A DNA stretch of 42,241 nucleotides from Thermoplasmata archaeon (lineage in GTDB: Archaea; Thermoplasmatota; Thermoplasmata; Thermoplasmatales; Thermoplasmataceae). Below are positions 18,957 through 31,168 of this stretch, one piece after another; the stretch's first letter is position 1, and each line of letters starts with the position of its first letter. A model generated the notes under the pieces. That model was not told the DNA's origin and made no database searches. It saw nothing but the letters and a program-made list of their open reading frames with translations. The DNA is taken from contig JAKAAT010000009.1 of NCBI GenBank assembly GCA_021802205.1, positions 1-42,241 of the forward strand, given 5' to 3'. The position numbers and the translations under genes are program-made.

Positions 18957-19949
18957 TTATCTATTCTGTAATTTTTCTATTTCTGATATGTCCAGTCCAT
19001 GCATTCCCTCAAGGCCGGAGGATATATCACCAAGCAGTTTGTAATCTTCGAAATTCTCCGTGGCATCTACTATGGCATTCGCCATTTTTTGTGGGTCCTG
19101 CGATTTAAATATTCCACTCCCTACAAATACACCATCCATACCCATTTTCATCATGAGTGCAGCATCAGCCGGTGTTGCAATTCCACCAGCGGCAAAATTA
19201 ACAAGTGGTAATCTTTTCAGACGTTTGATTTCCTTTATTACTTTAAATATCTCGTTTGATATCTCCCGGAAATCCATGCCGTAATAAACGTTATTATATG
19301 GCATTTTGCCTGATTCCCCGTAGAGGTCCTCTGATGTCAGTTCCCTGAGAGTAACATAACTCTTGGAAATATTTTCTGTAATTTTAAATAATTCATCGTT
19401 TGTAAGTGAATTCAATATGTATATTCCATCGGTTACCGTCCTTATATGCCTTACCGCTTCTATTATATTGCCCGTGCCTGCTTCTCCCTTTGTTCGAATC
19501 ATTGCAGCACCCTCGAATATTCTCCTGACCGCCTCGGGGAAGGTTCTGGCTCCGCAAACTACCGGTACTTTATAGAGTTTTTTGTTTATATGGTAAAACG
19601 GATCTGCCGGTGTGAGAACCTCACTTTCATCCAGCATATCAACTCCAAGCGATTCAAGTATTGAAGCCTCGCTGAGATGACCTATTCTGACCTTGGCCAT
19701 TACTGGTATTGAAACTGCGTCAAGGATTTCCTTTACCTTTAATGGATCAGACATTCTCGCTACACCGCCCTGTGCCCTTATATCGGATGGAACCCTTTCC
19801 AGAGCCATTACAGAAACTGCTCCCGCCTTTTCTGCTATTTTAGCCTGTTCGGCATTGGTTACATCCATAACAACACCGCCCTTGGTCATCTTTGCAAAAC
19901 CACGTTTTAAAAGTTCATCGCCGAATTTCATATTTTTAAGGTCTAACAT
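18957..19949 (-). CDS. pdxS: pyridoxal 5'-phosphate synthase lyase subunit
   Basis: 330-aa [76 protein letters not shown]. Confidence 0.97.
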   Translation of the reverse strand: MLDLKNMKFGDELLKRGFAKMTKGGVVMDVTNAEQAKIAEKAGAVSVMALERVPSDIRAQGGVARMSDPLKVKEILDAVSIPVMAKVRIGHLSEASILESLGVDMLDESEVLTPADPFYHINKKLYKVPVVCGARTFPEAVRRIFEGAAMIRTKGEAGTGNIIEAVRHIRTVTDGIYILNSLTNDELFKITENISKSYVTLRELTSEDLYGESGKMPYNNVYYGMDFREISNEIFKVIKEIKRLKRLPLVNFAAGGIATPADAALMMKMGMDGVFVGSGIFKSQDPQKMANAIVDATENFEDYKLLGDISSGLEGMHGLDISEIEKLQNR

Positions 19950-20059
19950 AATAAAACATTATCATTATTACGTATATACGCTTTATTAGAGCTTCTTAAA
20001 AATCCCGAATACTTTCAGGTTAATACAAAAATATTTAATTTTAATGACTATATCATATC

Positions 20060-21028
20060 ATGGACAAAACGATTTCTATTATTGGGGCAGGAGCAGTAGG
20101 AGCAAGTGTGGCACAGGTTCTGGCTATTAAGGACATTGCAGATATCAAAATCTTTGATATTGTTGATGGAGTAGCACAGGGAAAGGCACTGGATATCCAG
20201 GAGGGAGCTCCACACTTCGGTTTTGATTGCAAATTGCAGGGATTCTGCACACAGGATTCCACGGTATACAAGAATCTGAAAGGATCAGATGTTATAGTTG
20301 TTACTGCAGGTTTAGCAAGAAAACCAGGCATGAGCAGGGATGACCTTCTAGTAAAAAATATAGGAATAATGAAGGATGTGGGAGAGCAGATAAAGAAATA
20401 CTCACCTGATTCAATTATCATAGCTGTAACAAATCCGGCCGATATAATGGCATATGCACTTCAGAAGGCATCCGGAATCAGCCCTGAGAGGGTAATAGGC
20501 CTTGGTGGTTCACTGGATAGTTCAAGATTCAGAACGTTTCTGGCAGAGGCTCTCGATGTATCGGTCAGGGATGTTAACGCGTTCGTTATCGGTGGACATG
20601 GTGATGATATGGTTCCATTCATACATTATTCCAGTGTTTCAGGAATACCGATTTCCAATCTACTGAGCAAGGAAAAGATCGATGAAATCATAAAGAGAAC
20701 AAGATTCGGCGGTGGAGAAATCCTGAATTATTACAAAACAGGAACGGCATTCTATGCACCTTCCATATCCATATCTGTCATGGTTGAATCAGTGATAAAC
20801 GACGAGAAAAGGGTAATTCCCTGTGCTGCCTATCTCACTGGAAAGCACGCTGAGAAGTATAAGATAAGCAATAAATTCATCGGGGTTCCCATAAAAATCG
20901 GCAAACACGGGGTTGAGGAGATATATGACCTTGAGTTCAGTGAAGAGGATGCAAAGGAATGGATCAAAAGCGTTGATTCAGTGAACAAAAATTGCAAACT
21001 GGCTGATGACTACTTCGCATCTCACTGA
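20060..21028 (+). CDS. mdh: malate dehydrogenase (LDH/MDH superfamily)
   Basis: 322-aa ORF: ISIIGAGAVGASVAQVLA, VTAGLARKPGMSRDDLL, VIGLGGSLDSSRFR, VIGGHGDDMVPF. Confidence 0.93.
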   Translation: MDKTISIIGAGAVGASVAQVLAIKDIADIKIFDIVDGVAQGKALDIQEGAPHFGFDCKLQGFCTQDSTVYKNLKGSDVIVVTAGLARKPGMSRDDLLVKNIGIMKDVGEQIKKYSPDSIIIAVTNPADIMAYALQKASGISPERVIGLGGSLDSSRFRTFLAEALDVSVRDVNAFVIGGHGDDMVPFIHYSSVSGIPISNLLSKEKIDEIIKRTRFGGGEILNYYKTGTAFYAPSISISVMVESVINDEKRVIPCAAYLTGKHAEKYKISNKFIGVPIKIGKHGVEEIYDLEFSEEDAKEWIKSVDSVNKNCKLADDYFASH

Positions 21029-21099
21029 AAACAGTGTTAATCAAAAATTTTATATTTTATTTCATACTAACATAAAAAATATATACTGGTGGTAATTTC

Positions 21100-22794
21100 A
21101 TGGAAAAAAAAGAATATGATGCAGTTATTTTAGGAGGAGGTTTGGCAGGTCTCATGGCCGCCAATATAGTTGCAGCTGCAGGTTTTTCAGTGGCTGTTGT
21201 TTCAAAGGTGTTTCCTACGAGGTCACACTCAGCAGCTGCAGAAGGTGGCATAGCAGCATATATAATGGGAAATTCAGATCCCAATGATGATCCGGATTTC
21301 ATGTCATACGATGAGGTAAAGGGTGGCGACTATCTTGTGGATCAGGATGCAGCTGAATTACTCTCAAAGAAATCCGGGGATATAGTAAACCTTCTGGATG
21401 CATGGGGGGCTCCTTTCAACAGGCAGCCGGACGGAAGAATTGCACTGAGGTATTTCGGTGGGCAGACATACCCGAGAACAAGATTCATCGCAGATAAAAC
21501 CGGTATGGCACTTTTACACACATTGTTTGAACATTCAACAGGATTCAAAAACATAGAATATTATAATGAATACTATGTTCTGGATATAGTAAAGGAAGGA
21601 AATAATGTCAACGGACTTGTTGCAATGGAAATGAAAACATTGAATCCCATATACCTGAAATCCAGGGCACTGCTGATTGCATCCGGCGGAATAGGAATGA
21701 TGTACAAGCACACAACAAACAGCTATATTAATACCGGAGACGGGCAGGGCATAGCCTTAAGGTCCGGAGTTGCGCTGAAAGATCCTGAATTTGTACAGTT
21801 CCATCCCACCGGACTCTATCCATCAGATATTCTTATCAGTGAGGCTGCAAGGGCAGAGGGAGCTATATTAAAGAACAATAAGGGAGAAAGGTTCATGGCA
21901 AAGTATGCCCCACATAAATTCGACCTGGCGCCAAGAGATATAGTGTCAAGGTCAATGACCATTGAAATAAGAGAGGGTAGGGGTTTTGAAGGCGGTTACC
22001 TTGGACTTGATTTAAGGCATCTAGGAAAGAAGTATATAATAGAAAGACTTGCCCTGGCATACGATGCTGCAAAGAATTTCTCCGGTGTGGACGCCTCTGA
22101 GGAAATGATACCGGTAAGGCCTGCACAGCATTATTTCATGGGCGGCATAGATGTGGATACCACCGGAACAAATCATGATCTAAATGGTGTATTTTCCGCG
22201 GGCGAGTCTGCCTGTGTTTCAGTACACGGCGCAAACAGGCTCGGTTCCAATTCCCTGCTTGAAACTGTTGTATACGGAAGAGAAACGGGAAATACCATGG
22301 TCGAATTCCTGAAATCACATAAAAATGTTGAAACAAACAGCAACGTTGATCCCATTGTTGACGCAGCCTATGCCTACATAAAGAGGGAAACAGGAGAACA
22401 TTTCGGTGTGCTTACCGAAGAGCTCAGGGATATAATGTGGGATAACGTAGGAATATTCAGGGATAATGACAAGCTGGCTGAAGCAGTCTCAAAAATCAAA
22501 GATCTGAGAGTAAGAGCCAGGTCCATGTATGTTACAGATAAAACATCCAATTATAATACTGAATTATTCAATGCACTGGAAACCAGAAACATGCTTGATG
22601 TTGCATACACAATGGCAACAGCAGCACTCAACAGAACTGAAACAAGGGGTGCCCACTTCAGGGATGATTACCCCACAAGGGATGACCAGAACTGGATGAA
22701 GCATACATTAACCTACCTAGCGGGTGATGAAATTAAAATATCATATAAGCCTGTAACATATACAAGGTGGAAGCCTGAAGCGAGGGTGTATTAA
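21100..22794 (+). CDS. sdhA: succinate dehydrogenase flavoprotein subunit
   Basis: 564-aa [92 protein letters not shown]; ggtgg RBS-like upstream. Confidence 0.96.
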   Translation: MEKKEYDAVILGGGLAGLMAANIVAAAGFSVAVVSKVFPTRSHSAAAEGGIAAYIMGNSDPNDDPDFMSYDEVKGGDYLVDQDAAELLSKKSGDIVNLLDAWGAPFNRQPDGRIALRYFGGQTYPRTRFIADKTGMALLHTLFEHSTGFKNIEYYNEYYVLDIVKEGNNVNGLVAMEMKTLNPIYLKSRALLIASGGIGMMYKHTTNSYINTGDGQGIALRSGVALKDPEFVQFHPTGLYPSDILISEAARAEGAILKNNKGERFMAKYAPHKFDLAPRDIVSRSMTIEIREGRGFEGGYLGLDLRHLGKKYIIERLALAYDAAKNFSGVDASEEMIPVRPAQHYFMGGIDVDTTGTNHDLNGVFSAGESACVSVHGANRLGSNSLLETVVYGRETGNTMVEFLKSHKNVETNSNVDPIVDAAYAYIKRETGEHFGVLTEELRDIMWDNVGIFRDNDKLAEAVSKIKDLRVRARSMYVTDKTSNYNTELFNALETRNMLDVAYTMATAALNRTETRGAHFRDDYPTRDDQNWMKHTLTYLAGDEIKISYKPVTYTRWKPEARVY

Positions 22795-23736
22795 ATGGAA
22801 GAAAAAGAAATAACCGTGAATATAAAGAAATATAATGATAAGGACGGTGCATTCTGGAAGTCCTACAAACTCAAGGCAGATAAATACACGCAGATGACAG
22901 AGGTGCTCAGAAGAATAAAATCAGAACAGGACCCATCTCTGGCATACCGTGCATCCTGCCATATGGCGGTCTGTGGAAGCTGTTCAATGAAGATAAATGG
23001 TATTCCATCACTGGCATGCAGGACAATTGCATTGCAGGCAGTCAATGAAAAGAATGAAATAAATGTTGAGAGCATGGATTATTATCCCGGAGTCAGGGAC
23101 CTCATTACAGATATAGACGGCTTCTACGATAAAATCTACAAGGTAATGCCCAGACTCATAGCAGATGAATCGGTACTTATGGGAGAGAACGAGCAGCGCA
23201 TGACCCCGGAAGATCAGACTGAAGTCTGGAAGTTCCAGGAATGCATATACTGCGGATTATGTGTATCGGCATGCCCATCCGTAAAAGAGGATGAAAAATT
23301 CCTTGGTCCTGCGGCTCACGCCAAGGGATTCAGATTTATCGATGATGTTAGGGATACAAAAAAGCAGGAGCGTATAGAACTTCTCATGGACAGTGCATAC
23401 AGATGCACATCATGCTATATGTGTTATGAGGTATGCCCACAGGATGTGCAACCTGTAATCGCAATCAAAAAAACAAAGAACTATCTTGATCAGTATAAGG
23501 GAGATACCCCTGTAACAGTCATGGCCAGAAAACATGATGATACTATAGTAAATCTGATAGAAACAACAGGCAAGATAAAGGAATCAACGCTCTTCCTGAA
23601 AACTTTTGGATTCGGCGAAGCAATGAGAGACGCAGTAGATATGCTTAAAACAGGTAAATTTAAATATGCCTTTGAGAAAGACAGTAAAGTCAAAAACATG
23701 AGTGAAATAAAAAATATGATGGGTGAAAAGAAATGA
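22795..23736 (+). CDS. sdhB: succinate dehydrogenase iron-sulfur subunit
   Basis: 313-aa [26 protein letters not shown] (2Fe-2S), [13 protein letters not shown] and [17 protein letters not shown] (Fe-S). Confidence 0.95.
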   Translation: MEEKEITVNIKKYNDKDGAFWKSYKLKADKYTQMTEVLRRIKSEQDPSLAYRASCHMAVCGSCSMKINGIPSLACRTIALQAVNEKNEINVESMDYYPGVRDLITDIDGFYDKIYKVMPRLIADESVLMGENEQRMTPEDQTEVWKFQECIYCGLCVSACPSVKEDEKFLGPAAHAKGFRFIDDVRDTKKQERIELLMDSAYRCTSCYMCYEVCPQDVQPVIAIKKTKNYLDQYKGDTPVTVMARKHDDTIVNLIETTGKIKESTLFLKTFGFGEAMRDAVDMLKTGKFKYAFEKDSKVKNMSEIKNMMGEKK

Positions 23737-24608
23737 AAGTAGCATATTATCCGGGATGTGCTTCCCATGGAATAGCAAAGGATGTGGATATAGCGACGCA
23801 AATGATAGCAAAGGATCTTGATCTGGAACTTATGGAGGTTGATGACTGGAACTGCTGCGGTGGGGGCTTCATGGATGATAAGAACGAGGCAGTCCACGCA
23901 TCCCTTAATCTGAGAAATCTGGAGAAGGTTGAGAAGATGGGCTATAATAAGATGGCAACTCCATGCAGCGTATGCCTGAATTCCCATAAGATAGCCGCTG
24001 ACAAGTATGAAAATGATCCTGTACTGAAGGAGGATGTTGACGAAAGGCTCAAGGAAGCCAACATGGAAGAATACGACAACGGCGTTGAATCAGAGCACTT
24101 CATATGGGTTCTGATCCGGGATGTTGGTATTGACAATATAAGGAAACACGTCAAAAGGCCGCTTACAGGACTAAAGGTTGGAACATACTATGGATGCCAG
24201 CTTCTCAGACCATCCAATGTTATGGGCTTTGAATCGGCATTCAATCCCCACAGTGTCATGGATCTTGTGGCTGCAACAGGTGCGACTCCCGTAGCTTTCC
24301 CAATGAAAACAGCATGCTGCGGCTTTCCACTTATGGGGTCAAACCCCACGGTTGCACTGAAGATGGCAAATAATATACTGTCCAGTGCAAGAAACGAGGG
24401 TTCTGAAATTCTTGTGCATCCCTGCTCGCTGTGCCACCTGCAGCTGGATGTTACACAGGATAAAATCCAGAGGCAGTTCAAACAGGACTGGAGGCTTCCA
24501 GCTGTATACATAACACAGCTCATAGGTCTATCCTTCGGGTACACGCCGAAGCAGCTGGGAATGTCAAAGGGATCCATAGAATATCTGAAGTCCAGAGGGA
24601 TATCATGA
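23733..24608 (+). CDS. CCG-domain (HdrB-like) succinate dehydrogenase subunit
   Basis: 291-aa [14 protein letters not shown] and [11 protein letters not shown] cysteine-rich CCG motifs; overlaps sdhB by 4 nt. Confidence 0.92.
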   Translation: MKVAYYPGCASHGIAKDVDIATQMIAKDLDLELMEVDDWNCCGGGFMDDKNEAVHASLNLRNLEKVEKMGYNKMATPCSVCLNSHKIAADKYENDPVLKEDVDERLKEANMEEYDNGVESEHFIWVLIRDVGIDNIRKHVKRPLTGLKVGTYYGCQLLRPSNVMGFESAFNPHSVMDLVAATGATPVAFPMKTACCGFPLMGSNPTVALKMANNILSSARNEGSEILVHPCSLCHLQLDVTQDKIQRQFKQDWRLPAVYITQLIGLSFGYTPKQLGMSKGSIEYLKSRGIS

Positions 24609-24952
24609 ACTACGCAGACCTTTTAAAGGGTACGGAAGTTACCGGGCAATCAGAAATACCTCCTAGACCTGGGGATAAACCCTTTGCAACGGAGGTTTAT
24701 TACAAGAAGGATGACCTATTCTACGGTAAATTACATGTACGGAAGTTGAACAACGCAATGTATCTATCTGTAATATCAAAGATTCCATTCAACTGGAAAC
24801 AGCTTGTTGGGGACATGAAATTTGCAGGTACGGTTGTAGATTCTGCAGGCGGTCTTCTCTGGTTGAAGGAGAATGAAAATACAATAGGAAATGATCTAGC
24901 ATATCTTGAAAAATACCTTACCGATATGAAAAACAAAGAAACTAAAAATTAA
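24605..24952 (+). CDS. small succinate dehydrogenase accessory/fourth subunit (Sulfolobales SdhD-like)
   Basis: 115-aa ORF overlapping the previous gene by 4 nt; position matches the fourth subunit of archaeal CCG-type SDH operons. Confidence 0.7.
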   Translation: MNYADLLKGTEVTGQSEIPPRPGDKPFATEVYYKKDDLFYGKLHVRKLNNAMYLSVISKIPFNWKQLVGDMKFAGTVVDSAGGLLWLKENENTIGNDLAYLEKYLTDMKNKETKN

Positions 24953-24975
24953 ATTTTTATATTAAATTAATAAAT

Positions 24976-25929
24976 TTATTCAACGTCCTTTTCAGAGAAT
25001 GTTTTAATAGGGTCTACTATGGTATATCCATCCTTATCTGCTACTTCCTGCAAAGCAGGTGGATATTTCAGATACTCCGGAACTATTCCTGCAAGTCTGT
25101 TGGTATAGCTTGGAATAGTGTTGTTTTCATAGAATATGCCTATGGGTATATGGTCTCCCCATTCCAGTGATTTTCTGTAACCAGTGTCAAATTTTTCCTC
25201 ATCTTCTTCTTTCTTATTAACAACCGGATCCCATGATTTATCATCCTCAAGTTTGTAGACACGCTGCCTGTACCAGTCCAGTGTATTTACATCATTGTAT
25301 GTAGGGCATGGCTGTAATACCTCTATTACTGCTGACCCCTCATGTTTTATAGCCCTTTCTATAATATATGACAACTGCTTTATTTCTGATGAGAATGCTC
25401 TTGCCACGAATGAATATCCGGAAGCCATAGCAAGTGTGATAGGATTTATCTTCCCCATTATATTTGGCCTTGCAAGGCTTTTTACCTTCTCTCCAAGTGG
25501 TAGTGTCGGTGCTGCCTGTCCCTTCGTCAGTCCGTAAACCGAGTTATTATATAGTATTACCTTTACACCGGAATTCCTTCTACCCTCTCCCACGAAATGT
25601 CCTGCTCCAATGCTGAGAAGGTCTCCATCCCCTCCCATTACCAGAACATTCAAATTGGGATTGGAAAGTTTAACGCCCACTGCATAGGGTATAGCCCTTC
25701 CGTGCAGTGTATGGACTCCCGCAATATTCAAATAATGTGGAGTTTTTCCCGAGCAGCCTATACCTGATACTGCAACCACATCATCAGGATCCATTTTCAT
25801 GTTGGAAAGTGCCTGTGTAACTGCGCTAACTATACCGAAGTCACCGCATCCAGGGCACCAGTCAATTGTTATATTATTCCTGAAGTTGTATTTGCCCTTG
25901 TCTTCTACTCCTTTCTGCATTTTTATCAC
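24976..25929 (-). CDS. 2-oxoacid:ferredoxin oxidoreductase, beta subunit
   Basis: 317-aa ORF with TPP-binding motifs: [52 protein letters not shown]. Confidence 0.95.
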   Translation of the reverse strand: MIKMQKGVEDKGKYNFRNNITIDWCPGCGDFGIVSAVTQALSNMKMDPDDVVAVSGIGCSGKTPHYLNIAGVHTLHGRAIPYAVGVKLSNPNLNVLVMGGDGDLLSIGAGHFVGEGRRNSGVKVILYNNSVYGLTKGQAAPTLPLGEKVKSLARPNIMGKINPITLAMASGYSFVARAFSSEIKQLSYIIERAIKHEGSAVIEVLQPCPTYNDVNTLDWYRQRVYKLEDDKSWDPVVNKKEEDEEKFDTGYRKSLEWGDHIPIGIFYENNTIPSYTNRLAGIVPEYLKYPPALQEVADKDGYTIVDPIKTFSEKDVE

Positions 25930-25930
25930 C

Positions 25931-27829
25931 TTATGACCCTTCCTGGAGTACTTCCAGCGCGGTCTTCTTTTCCATTATATTCTTTGTAGACTTCAGAACC
26001 TCATCTAATGTCATATGCCTTCCATTGTATTTAAGGATAAAGTTTTCTATATTTATCCCTGTAAACATTCTGATTACCTTTGCTGCCTGCCCGGTCATAT
26101 TGCTTTCGACATCTATTATCAGATGGGAGTTCTTTAATACCTTTGCCACATATTCAGCCGGGAATGGCTCAAACATTCTGAGATACAGAAGATTTGCCGA
26201 TATTCCCTGTTTCTTCAGTTCACTTATTGTATCGATGAGCAGGCTCTTCTGGCTTCCCCATGTAACATATGTTATATCTGCATTTTCATCTCCGTAAAGA
26301 ACTGCCTTGTCTTCCAGTGGTATTTCCCTGTCAGCTGTAACCAGTTTCTGCATTCTTTTTTCCATCATCTTATCCCTCATTGCAGAATCCTCTGTTACAT
26401 GACCGAGTTCATCGTGCTCATCACCGGTCATCCAGAATATATCCTTTCCGAATACACCGTATGGGGAAATTCCATTCTCAGTATCAAGGGAATATCTCTT
26501 AAAATTCTCATGGTTTGTATTCTCATTGTATTTTACGATTTTTACCTTTTTCACATCTATTTCAGGAACAAGGTCCATTGTGTTTGCCAGTGTTTTATCA
26601 ATTAAATGTATTACCGGCATCTGGTATCTCTGGGCATAATTAAGTGATTTCATACCATCGTAGATGCATTCTTCCATGTCTCCCGATGATATTACCATTT
26701 TCGGGAACTCACCGTGTCCTGTATTCAGTGCGAATAATAGATCCGCCTGTCCGTTCCTTGTGGGTAAACCTGTTGACGGACCACCTCTCTGGTAGAATGT
26801 GATTACCACGGGTATTTCTGTCATTCCTGCATATCCTATTCCCTCTGCCATGAGCGAGAATCCAGGTCCGGAAGTTGCTGTTGCGCTTCTTGTTCCGGTC
26901 AGTGCAGCACCGTTTGCCATATTGATTGCCGATAATTCATCCTCACACTGGACAACAACAAGGCCTGCCTTGTTTACTATTTTATCAGCGTTTTGAAGAA
27001 ATTTCATATCCTCATGACTTTCCAGCAGGGTGCTTTCATCGCTTGCAGGTGTAATTGGATAGTAAGTCTGGAATCTTAGGCCACCCATTAATTTGCCCAG
27101 AGCTGTTGCATCATTGCCCGTTAATAGCATTCTGGGTATTGCGGGATATGTGGGAAGTGTTGCCACTTTCAATGGTGATTTCTCAACATAGTCATATGCC
27201 GCCCTTATAACCTTTATATTGGATTCCACTACCTTGGGTTTTTTCTTGAATGCGAATTTAATACCATCATCAGCGTGTTCCTCATCAAGCCCCAGTAGTG
27301 CAAGGGTTGTGCCTGCGCCCAGTGTATTGTAATACCGGTTTGCCGGGCCATCATGTACATTCTCATTTATGAGCTTATCAAACGGTATGGCGATTACATC
27401 AATTCCGGTGCTCTTAAAGTAATCCAGAACTCCCTTAACATCAAATGAAAGATTTTTTTCAGCCAGTTCATCCTGGATTCTGCCCATTGTATCGGATGTG
27501 ATCATTCTTGCATTTTTAAGGTTGAATGTATTGAAAGCCGAATCATAAACAACTTTGGAACCCTTCGCCACATCGAACATATGTTCGAAAAGCGTATCAG
27601 GATCCAGAGCCACCATAATATCGACAGGATATTTCAGTGATTTTGGCCTCTCATGCATTATTCTAAAATGTATATAGCTATGTCTTCCCTTTATATTGGA
27701 ATGGAATTCTCTTATTCCGTAAATATTATAGCCTGCCAAAGAAAATGCCATGCTAATCATATTTGCAGCACTATCTATTCCTCCCCCCTGTGGACCTCCC
27801 ACAAGTAGATTGATATCAGTTTCCTGCAT
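25931..27829 (-). CDS. 2-oxoacid:ferredoxin oxidoreductase, fused gamma-alpha subunit
   Basis: 632-aa ORF: N-terminal gamma-type [15 protein letters not shown], alpha-type [45 protein letters not shown]. Confidence 0.95.
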   Translation of the reverse strand: MQETDINLLVGGPQGGGIDSAANMISMAFSLAGYNIYGIREFHSNIKGRHSYIHFRIMHERPKSLKYPVDIMVALDPDTLFEHMFDVAKGSKVVYDSAFNTFNLKNARMITSDTMGRIQDELAEKNLSFDVKGVLDYFKSTGIDVIAIPFDKLINENVHDGPANRYYNTLGAGTTLALLGLDEEHADDGIKFAFKKKPKVVESNIKVIRAAYDYVEKSPLKVATLPTYPAIPRMLLTGNDATALGKLMGGLRFQTYYPITPASDESTLLESHEDMKFLQNADKIVNKAGLVVVQCEDELSAINMANGAALTGTRSATATSGPGFSLMAEGIGYAGMTEIPVVITFYQRGGPSTGLPTRNGQADLLFALNTGHGEFPKMVISSGDMEECIYDGMKSLNYAQRYQMPVIHLIDKTLANTMDLVPEIDVKKVKIVKYNENTNHENFKRYSLDTENGISPYGVFGKDIFWMTGDEHDELGHVTEDSAMRDKMMEKRMQKLVTADREIPLEDKAVLYGDENADITYVTWGSQKSLLIDTISELKKQGISANLLYLRMFEPFPAEYVAKVLKNSHLIIDVESNMTGQAAKVIRMFTGINIENFILKYNGRHMTLDEVLKSTKNIMEKKTALEVLQEGS

Positions 27830-27952
27830 TGTTACCGTATGATAAGCCTAATTTAATTTAAAAACTTTACCATCGGATTATAAGTATACGATTTTAAATA
27901 GATGAATTTTTCAGCGCAAAAATCTGTATTTTATGTATAAATATTGAATATT

Positions 27953-28237
27953 TTATATATATTTCAACCATTCCATGACAGGATCATCATCACCAATGTT
28001 AATTTCCGTCTGCCCCAGTGCAGATGTTGTTACGAATTTTGTAAAATACGCTATACCATTACTGATATATCCATACATTACATGCTCTACACTTTCTCCG
28101 TCGGGAAAATGCGCCTCCGCCTCCGGTGTATTTGGAACAAAGTGAAGGTCAAAGTCATTTCCATGTATGTACAATCTATATGATGAATTCTCCATGACAT
28201 AGTTCTGTAATTTTTCTAGGTTTATATTAGGTTGCAT
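27953..28237 (-). CDS. conserved-type hypothetical protein embedded between sucCD and korAB
   Basis: 94-aa ORF (MQPNINLEKLQNYVMENSSYRLYIHGNDFDLHFVPNTPEAEAHFPDGESVEHVMYGYISNG...), co-directional with flanking TCA genes. Confidence 0.6.
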   Translation of the reverse strand: MQPNINLEKLQNYVMENSSYRLYIHGNDFDLHFVPNTPEAEAHFPDGESVEHVMYGYISNGIAYFTKFVTTSALGQTEINIGDDDPVMEWLKYI

Positions 28238-28281
28238 AGGATGAAATCAAAGCAAAATATATAAATATAACATTTTAAAGA

Positions 28282-29136
28282 TTATTTTCTCAGGAGATCC
28301 GGTATATCATCGGGATAGCTGGCTACCTTAATTCCTGCATCCTTAAATGCCTTTATTTTGGATTCTGCCGTTCCTGTCCCCTTTTCGATGATTGCCCCTG
28401 CATGCCCCATTTTCTTTCCCGGTGGTGCACTGATTCCTGTAATATAACCGGTAACCGGTTTTTTGACATAATCCTTTATGTACTTTGCAGCCTTTTCCTC
28501 CTCATTGCCACCTATTTCTCCTACAAGGACTATCTGCTTTGTCTGGGGATCATCGTTGAATATCCTTATTATGTCAGAAAACGTGGTTCCTATAATGGGA
28601 TCACCGCCAAGCCCTATAACAGTGCTTTCACCGAATCCAGCATCTGTAACAGCCTTGACAATCTCGTATGTCAGTGTACCGCTTCTTGATGCAATTGCAA
28701 CATCGCCAACACGGAATATGTTATTCGGCATTATTCCTATCTTGGCCTGGCCCGGAACGGTTATTCCTGGACTGTTGGGCCCTATCATGAATACTCCTTT
28801 TCTCCTTGCCTCGTGGTAAAGCTCCATTGTATCATGCACAGGCACATGTTCTGTAAGTATGTAAATTAATTTTATACCATTTTCCATGGCTTCCAGTGCT
28901 GCATCCTTAACAAATGGTGCTGGAACCGATATCATGGAAGCATCAGGTTTCAATGGCAATGTGTCCACAACATTGTTGTACACATCCACGCCGTTCACCT
29001 TTGTTCCTGCTTTTCCTGGAGACACTCCTGCAACAACTTTTGTTCCGAACTTGATCATTTCTCCAGAATGGAATGTTCCCTGGTGACCTGTCATCCCCTG
29101 AACTATTACTCTTGTTTCCTTACTGATTATAACCAT
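28282..29136 (-). CDS. sucD: succinyl-CoA ligase alpha subunit
   Basis: 284-aa ORF: VIVQGMTGHQGTFHSGEMIKFGT, GPNSPGITVPGQAKIGIMP, SRSGTLTYEI, GHAGAII. Confidence 0.95.
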   Translation of the reverse strand: MVIISKETRVIVQGMTGHQGTFHSGEMIKFGTKVVAGVSPGKAGTKVNGVDVYNNVVDTLPLKPDASMISVPAPFVKDAALEAMENGIKLIYILTEHVPVHDTMELYHEARRKGVFMIGPNSPGITVPGQAKIGIMPNNIFRVGDVAIASRSGTLTYEIVKAVTDAGFGESTVIGLGGDPIIGTTFSDIIRIFNDDPQTKQIVLVGEIGGNEEEKAAKYIKDYVKKPVTGYITGISAPPGKKMGHAGAIIEKGTGTAESKIKAFKDAGIKVASYPDDIPDLLRK

Positions 29137-29137
29137 T

Positions 29138-30238
29138 TTATTCTACCCCCTGTATCTTTGATAGCTCCTTTACGGCATCTGTCATATTGTTGAAAGCCTT
29201 TATGCCGCTATCCAGGAGAATTTTCTGACCCTCTTCCTCATGAACACCGCTGAGTCTTACAACTATCTGCTGCTTAATATCGAATTTCTTTTTTGACGAT
29301 ACTATTCCATTGGCAACTGTATCTGCCTTGGTCACACCGCCGAATATGTTAACAAATATTAGCTTCGGCCTCGCCCTCATTACATATGAAAAGGCATCCT
29401 CAACTATTTCTATATTATCGGTACCTCCAAGATCAAGGAAGTTTCTCGGCTTTAATTTGTGAAGTGTAAGAGCATCCATAGTTGCCATGGTCAATCCGGC
29501 TCCATTAGCTATTACCCCAATATCCCCATCCATCTCTATGAAAGTGAAGCTCTTTGAGGCTGCCTCGTTCTCCAGGTCAGTCTTATCCGGATCAGTTATC
29601 ATATAATCTTTATGTCTGTAAAGTGCATTGTCATCTATAACAACCTTTGAATCCCCGGCTATTATATTATTTTCTCCATCAATAACCAGTGGATTGATTT
29701 CTGTGAGCAAAGCATCTTCACCAACAAAGGCATTGTAGAGAGATTGCAGTAAACTGCTGAACTGTTTTTTATTGTCGACAGGAAGATAAGATAATGCTTC
29801 CCTTGCAATATAATCAGAATATCCCACCATTGGGTCTATGTAAATTTTATGTATGTTTTCCTCCGGTACACTCTCTATCTCCATTCCACCATCGGCTGAA
29901 AGTATTATAACAGGTTTTTTTGCGGCCCTGTCAAGTGTAATGCTAAGATAAAGCTCCTTTTTTATATTTAACATTCTTTCTATCAATAATTTTTTGACCG
30001 TAAGATTGTTTATTGTTGAATTCAGGAGCTGGTCCGAATAAGTTTTCAGATCTGCTTCATTCTTGGCGAATTTGATTCCACCGGCCTTGCCACGCTTTCC
30101 CGATAAAATCTGTGACTTGATGGCCACAGGATATTCAAAAGCTTTCAGTTCTCCAACATTTTCTATAACATATCCATCGGGAACGGGAATCCCGTATTTC
30201 CTGAATATTTCCTTGCCCATGTATTCATAAAGATTCAT
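29138..30238 (-). CDS. sucC: succinyl-CoA ligase beta subunit
   Basis: 366-aa ATP-grasp ORF: NLYEYMGKEIFRKYGIPVP, KSQILSGKRGKAGGIKFA, LTEINPLVID, GAGLTMATMD, NFLDLGGTD, VNIFGGVTK. Confidence 0.95.
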   Translation of the reverse strand: MNLYEYMGKEIFRKYGIPVPDGYVIENVGELKAFEYPVAIKSQILSGKRGKAGGIKFAKNEADLKTYSDQLLNSTINNLTVKKLLIERMLNIKKELYLSITLDRAAKKPVIILSADGGMEIESVPEENIHKIYIDPMVGYSDYIAREALSYLPVDNKKQFSSLLQSLYNAFVGEDALLTEINPLVIDGENNIIAGDSKVVIDDNALYRHKDYMITDPDKTDLENEAASKSFTFIEMDGDIGVIANGAGLTMATMDALTLHKLKPRNFLDLGGTDNIEIVEDAFSYVMRARPKLIFVNIFGGVTKADTVANGIVSSKKKFDIKQQIVVRLSGVHEEEGQKILLDSGIKAFNNMTDAVKELSKIQGVE

Positions 30239-30465
30239 TGCAATCCATGATATATTAATAAAGCGTATTTAATATTATTTTTTAAGGAATAAGTTTTCTA
30301 CTTCCTGTATAATATCAATATTTCAAACCATTATTTGCTCTATAAATATATTATCTGGTTGGATGATGTTCAATCCATTAAATGAACTATAAATATACAT
30401 TAATCCTGTATATAATTGTATAACTACCGGGAAATTTTCAAAAAAAATAAAAATTAAAAATTAAA

Positions 30466-30951
30466 TTAATTTATTTTATTCAGGTTATCTGCAATGCCTT
30501 TTATTTTCTGTTTTTCATCAACATTCAATTTTTCCATGTTATCGAGCAAATACTGGGAATAATTATCCATTTGAACTATTATATCATCCAGATCATTCTT
30601 TTTCCCTGAAATTTCATCCCACGGAAAGTACGAATCACTGAGCAATTTTTTGCCTTCTTCAGTAGTTTTATAATATTTTTTATTATCTTTCTCTGAAAGC
30701 TGAAGATAATTGTCGTTGAACAATGAAGTTAACGTTGGATATATTATACCGGGTGATGGTACCCAGTTTCCCCTTGTAATTTCGCCGATTTTATTCGCTA
30801 TATCAGCTCCGGTAACCTCATTTTCCGATGCTATGCCCAGTATCCAGTACTTAAGCCCAAATCCACGCATACTATGCATATGATGCATTTCGCCGTGCAT
30901 ATATTTACCTCTTGGTCCAAACATTTTCTCACCTAATATCTTCCATGGCAT
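30466..30951 (-). CDS. PadR family transcriptional regulator
   Basis: 161-aa ORF (likely true start ATG at 30924, MFGPRGKYMHGEMHH...): KYWILGIASENEVTGADIANKIGEITRGNWVPSPGIIYPTLTSLFNDNYLQLSEKDNKKYYKTTEEGKKLL. Confidence 0.85.
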   Translation of the reverse strand: MPWKILGEKMFGPRGKYMHGEMHHMHSMRGFGLKYWILGIASENEVTGADIANKIGEITRGNWVPSPGIIYPTLTSLFNDNYLQLSEKDNKKYYKTTEEGKKLLSDSYFPWDEISGKKNDLDDIIVQMDNYSQYLLDNMEKLNVDEKQKIKGIADNLNKIN

Positions 30952-31157
30952 CCGTGGTGCTGTTCATGCCTGCAGCGATGTTCTTCATTATGGCACCCAC
31001 CATGCTGATGCATGTGTTCATGAAATTCATGGTGCATCCCCTCATCACCGTAGAACCCTCTTCCGGATTCCATGTTCCTGTATTCTCTGCCTTCTTCGCA
31101 GTCTCTTCCGTATCTCTTACCTTCCTCATTGTTTTCCATATATCTTCTTCCATACAT
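30933..31157 (-). CDS. histidine-rich small protein, possible metal-binding
   Basis: ORF with C-terminal HHEFHEHMHQHGGCHNEEHRCRHEQHHGCHGRY; stop TAG followed by GGTGAG and ATG of PadR, suggesting co-translation. An alternative overlapping frame (30929..31153) exists. Confidence 0.55.
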   Translation of the reverse strand: MYGRRYMENNEEGKRYGRDCEEGREYRNMESGRGFYGDEGMHHEFHEHMHQHGGCHNEEHRCRHEQHHGCHGRY

Positions 31158-31168
31158 TTCTATCACCA

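Noticed and set aside
23490-23987. 165-aa minus-strand ORF spanning the sdhB/CCG-subunit junction
   Set aside because: Antisense to two strongly supported CDSs that overlap by 4 nt.
30929-31153. Alternative 74-aa frame over the His-rich ORF (MEEDIWKTMRKVRD...)
   Set aside because: Overlaps the His-rich ORF in another frame. The His-rich frame is positioned for coupling to PadR, so I favour it, but cannot exclude this one.
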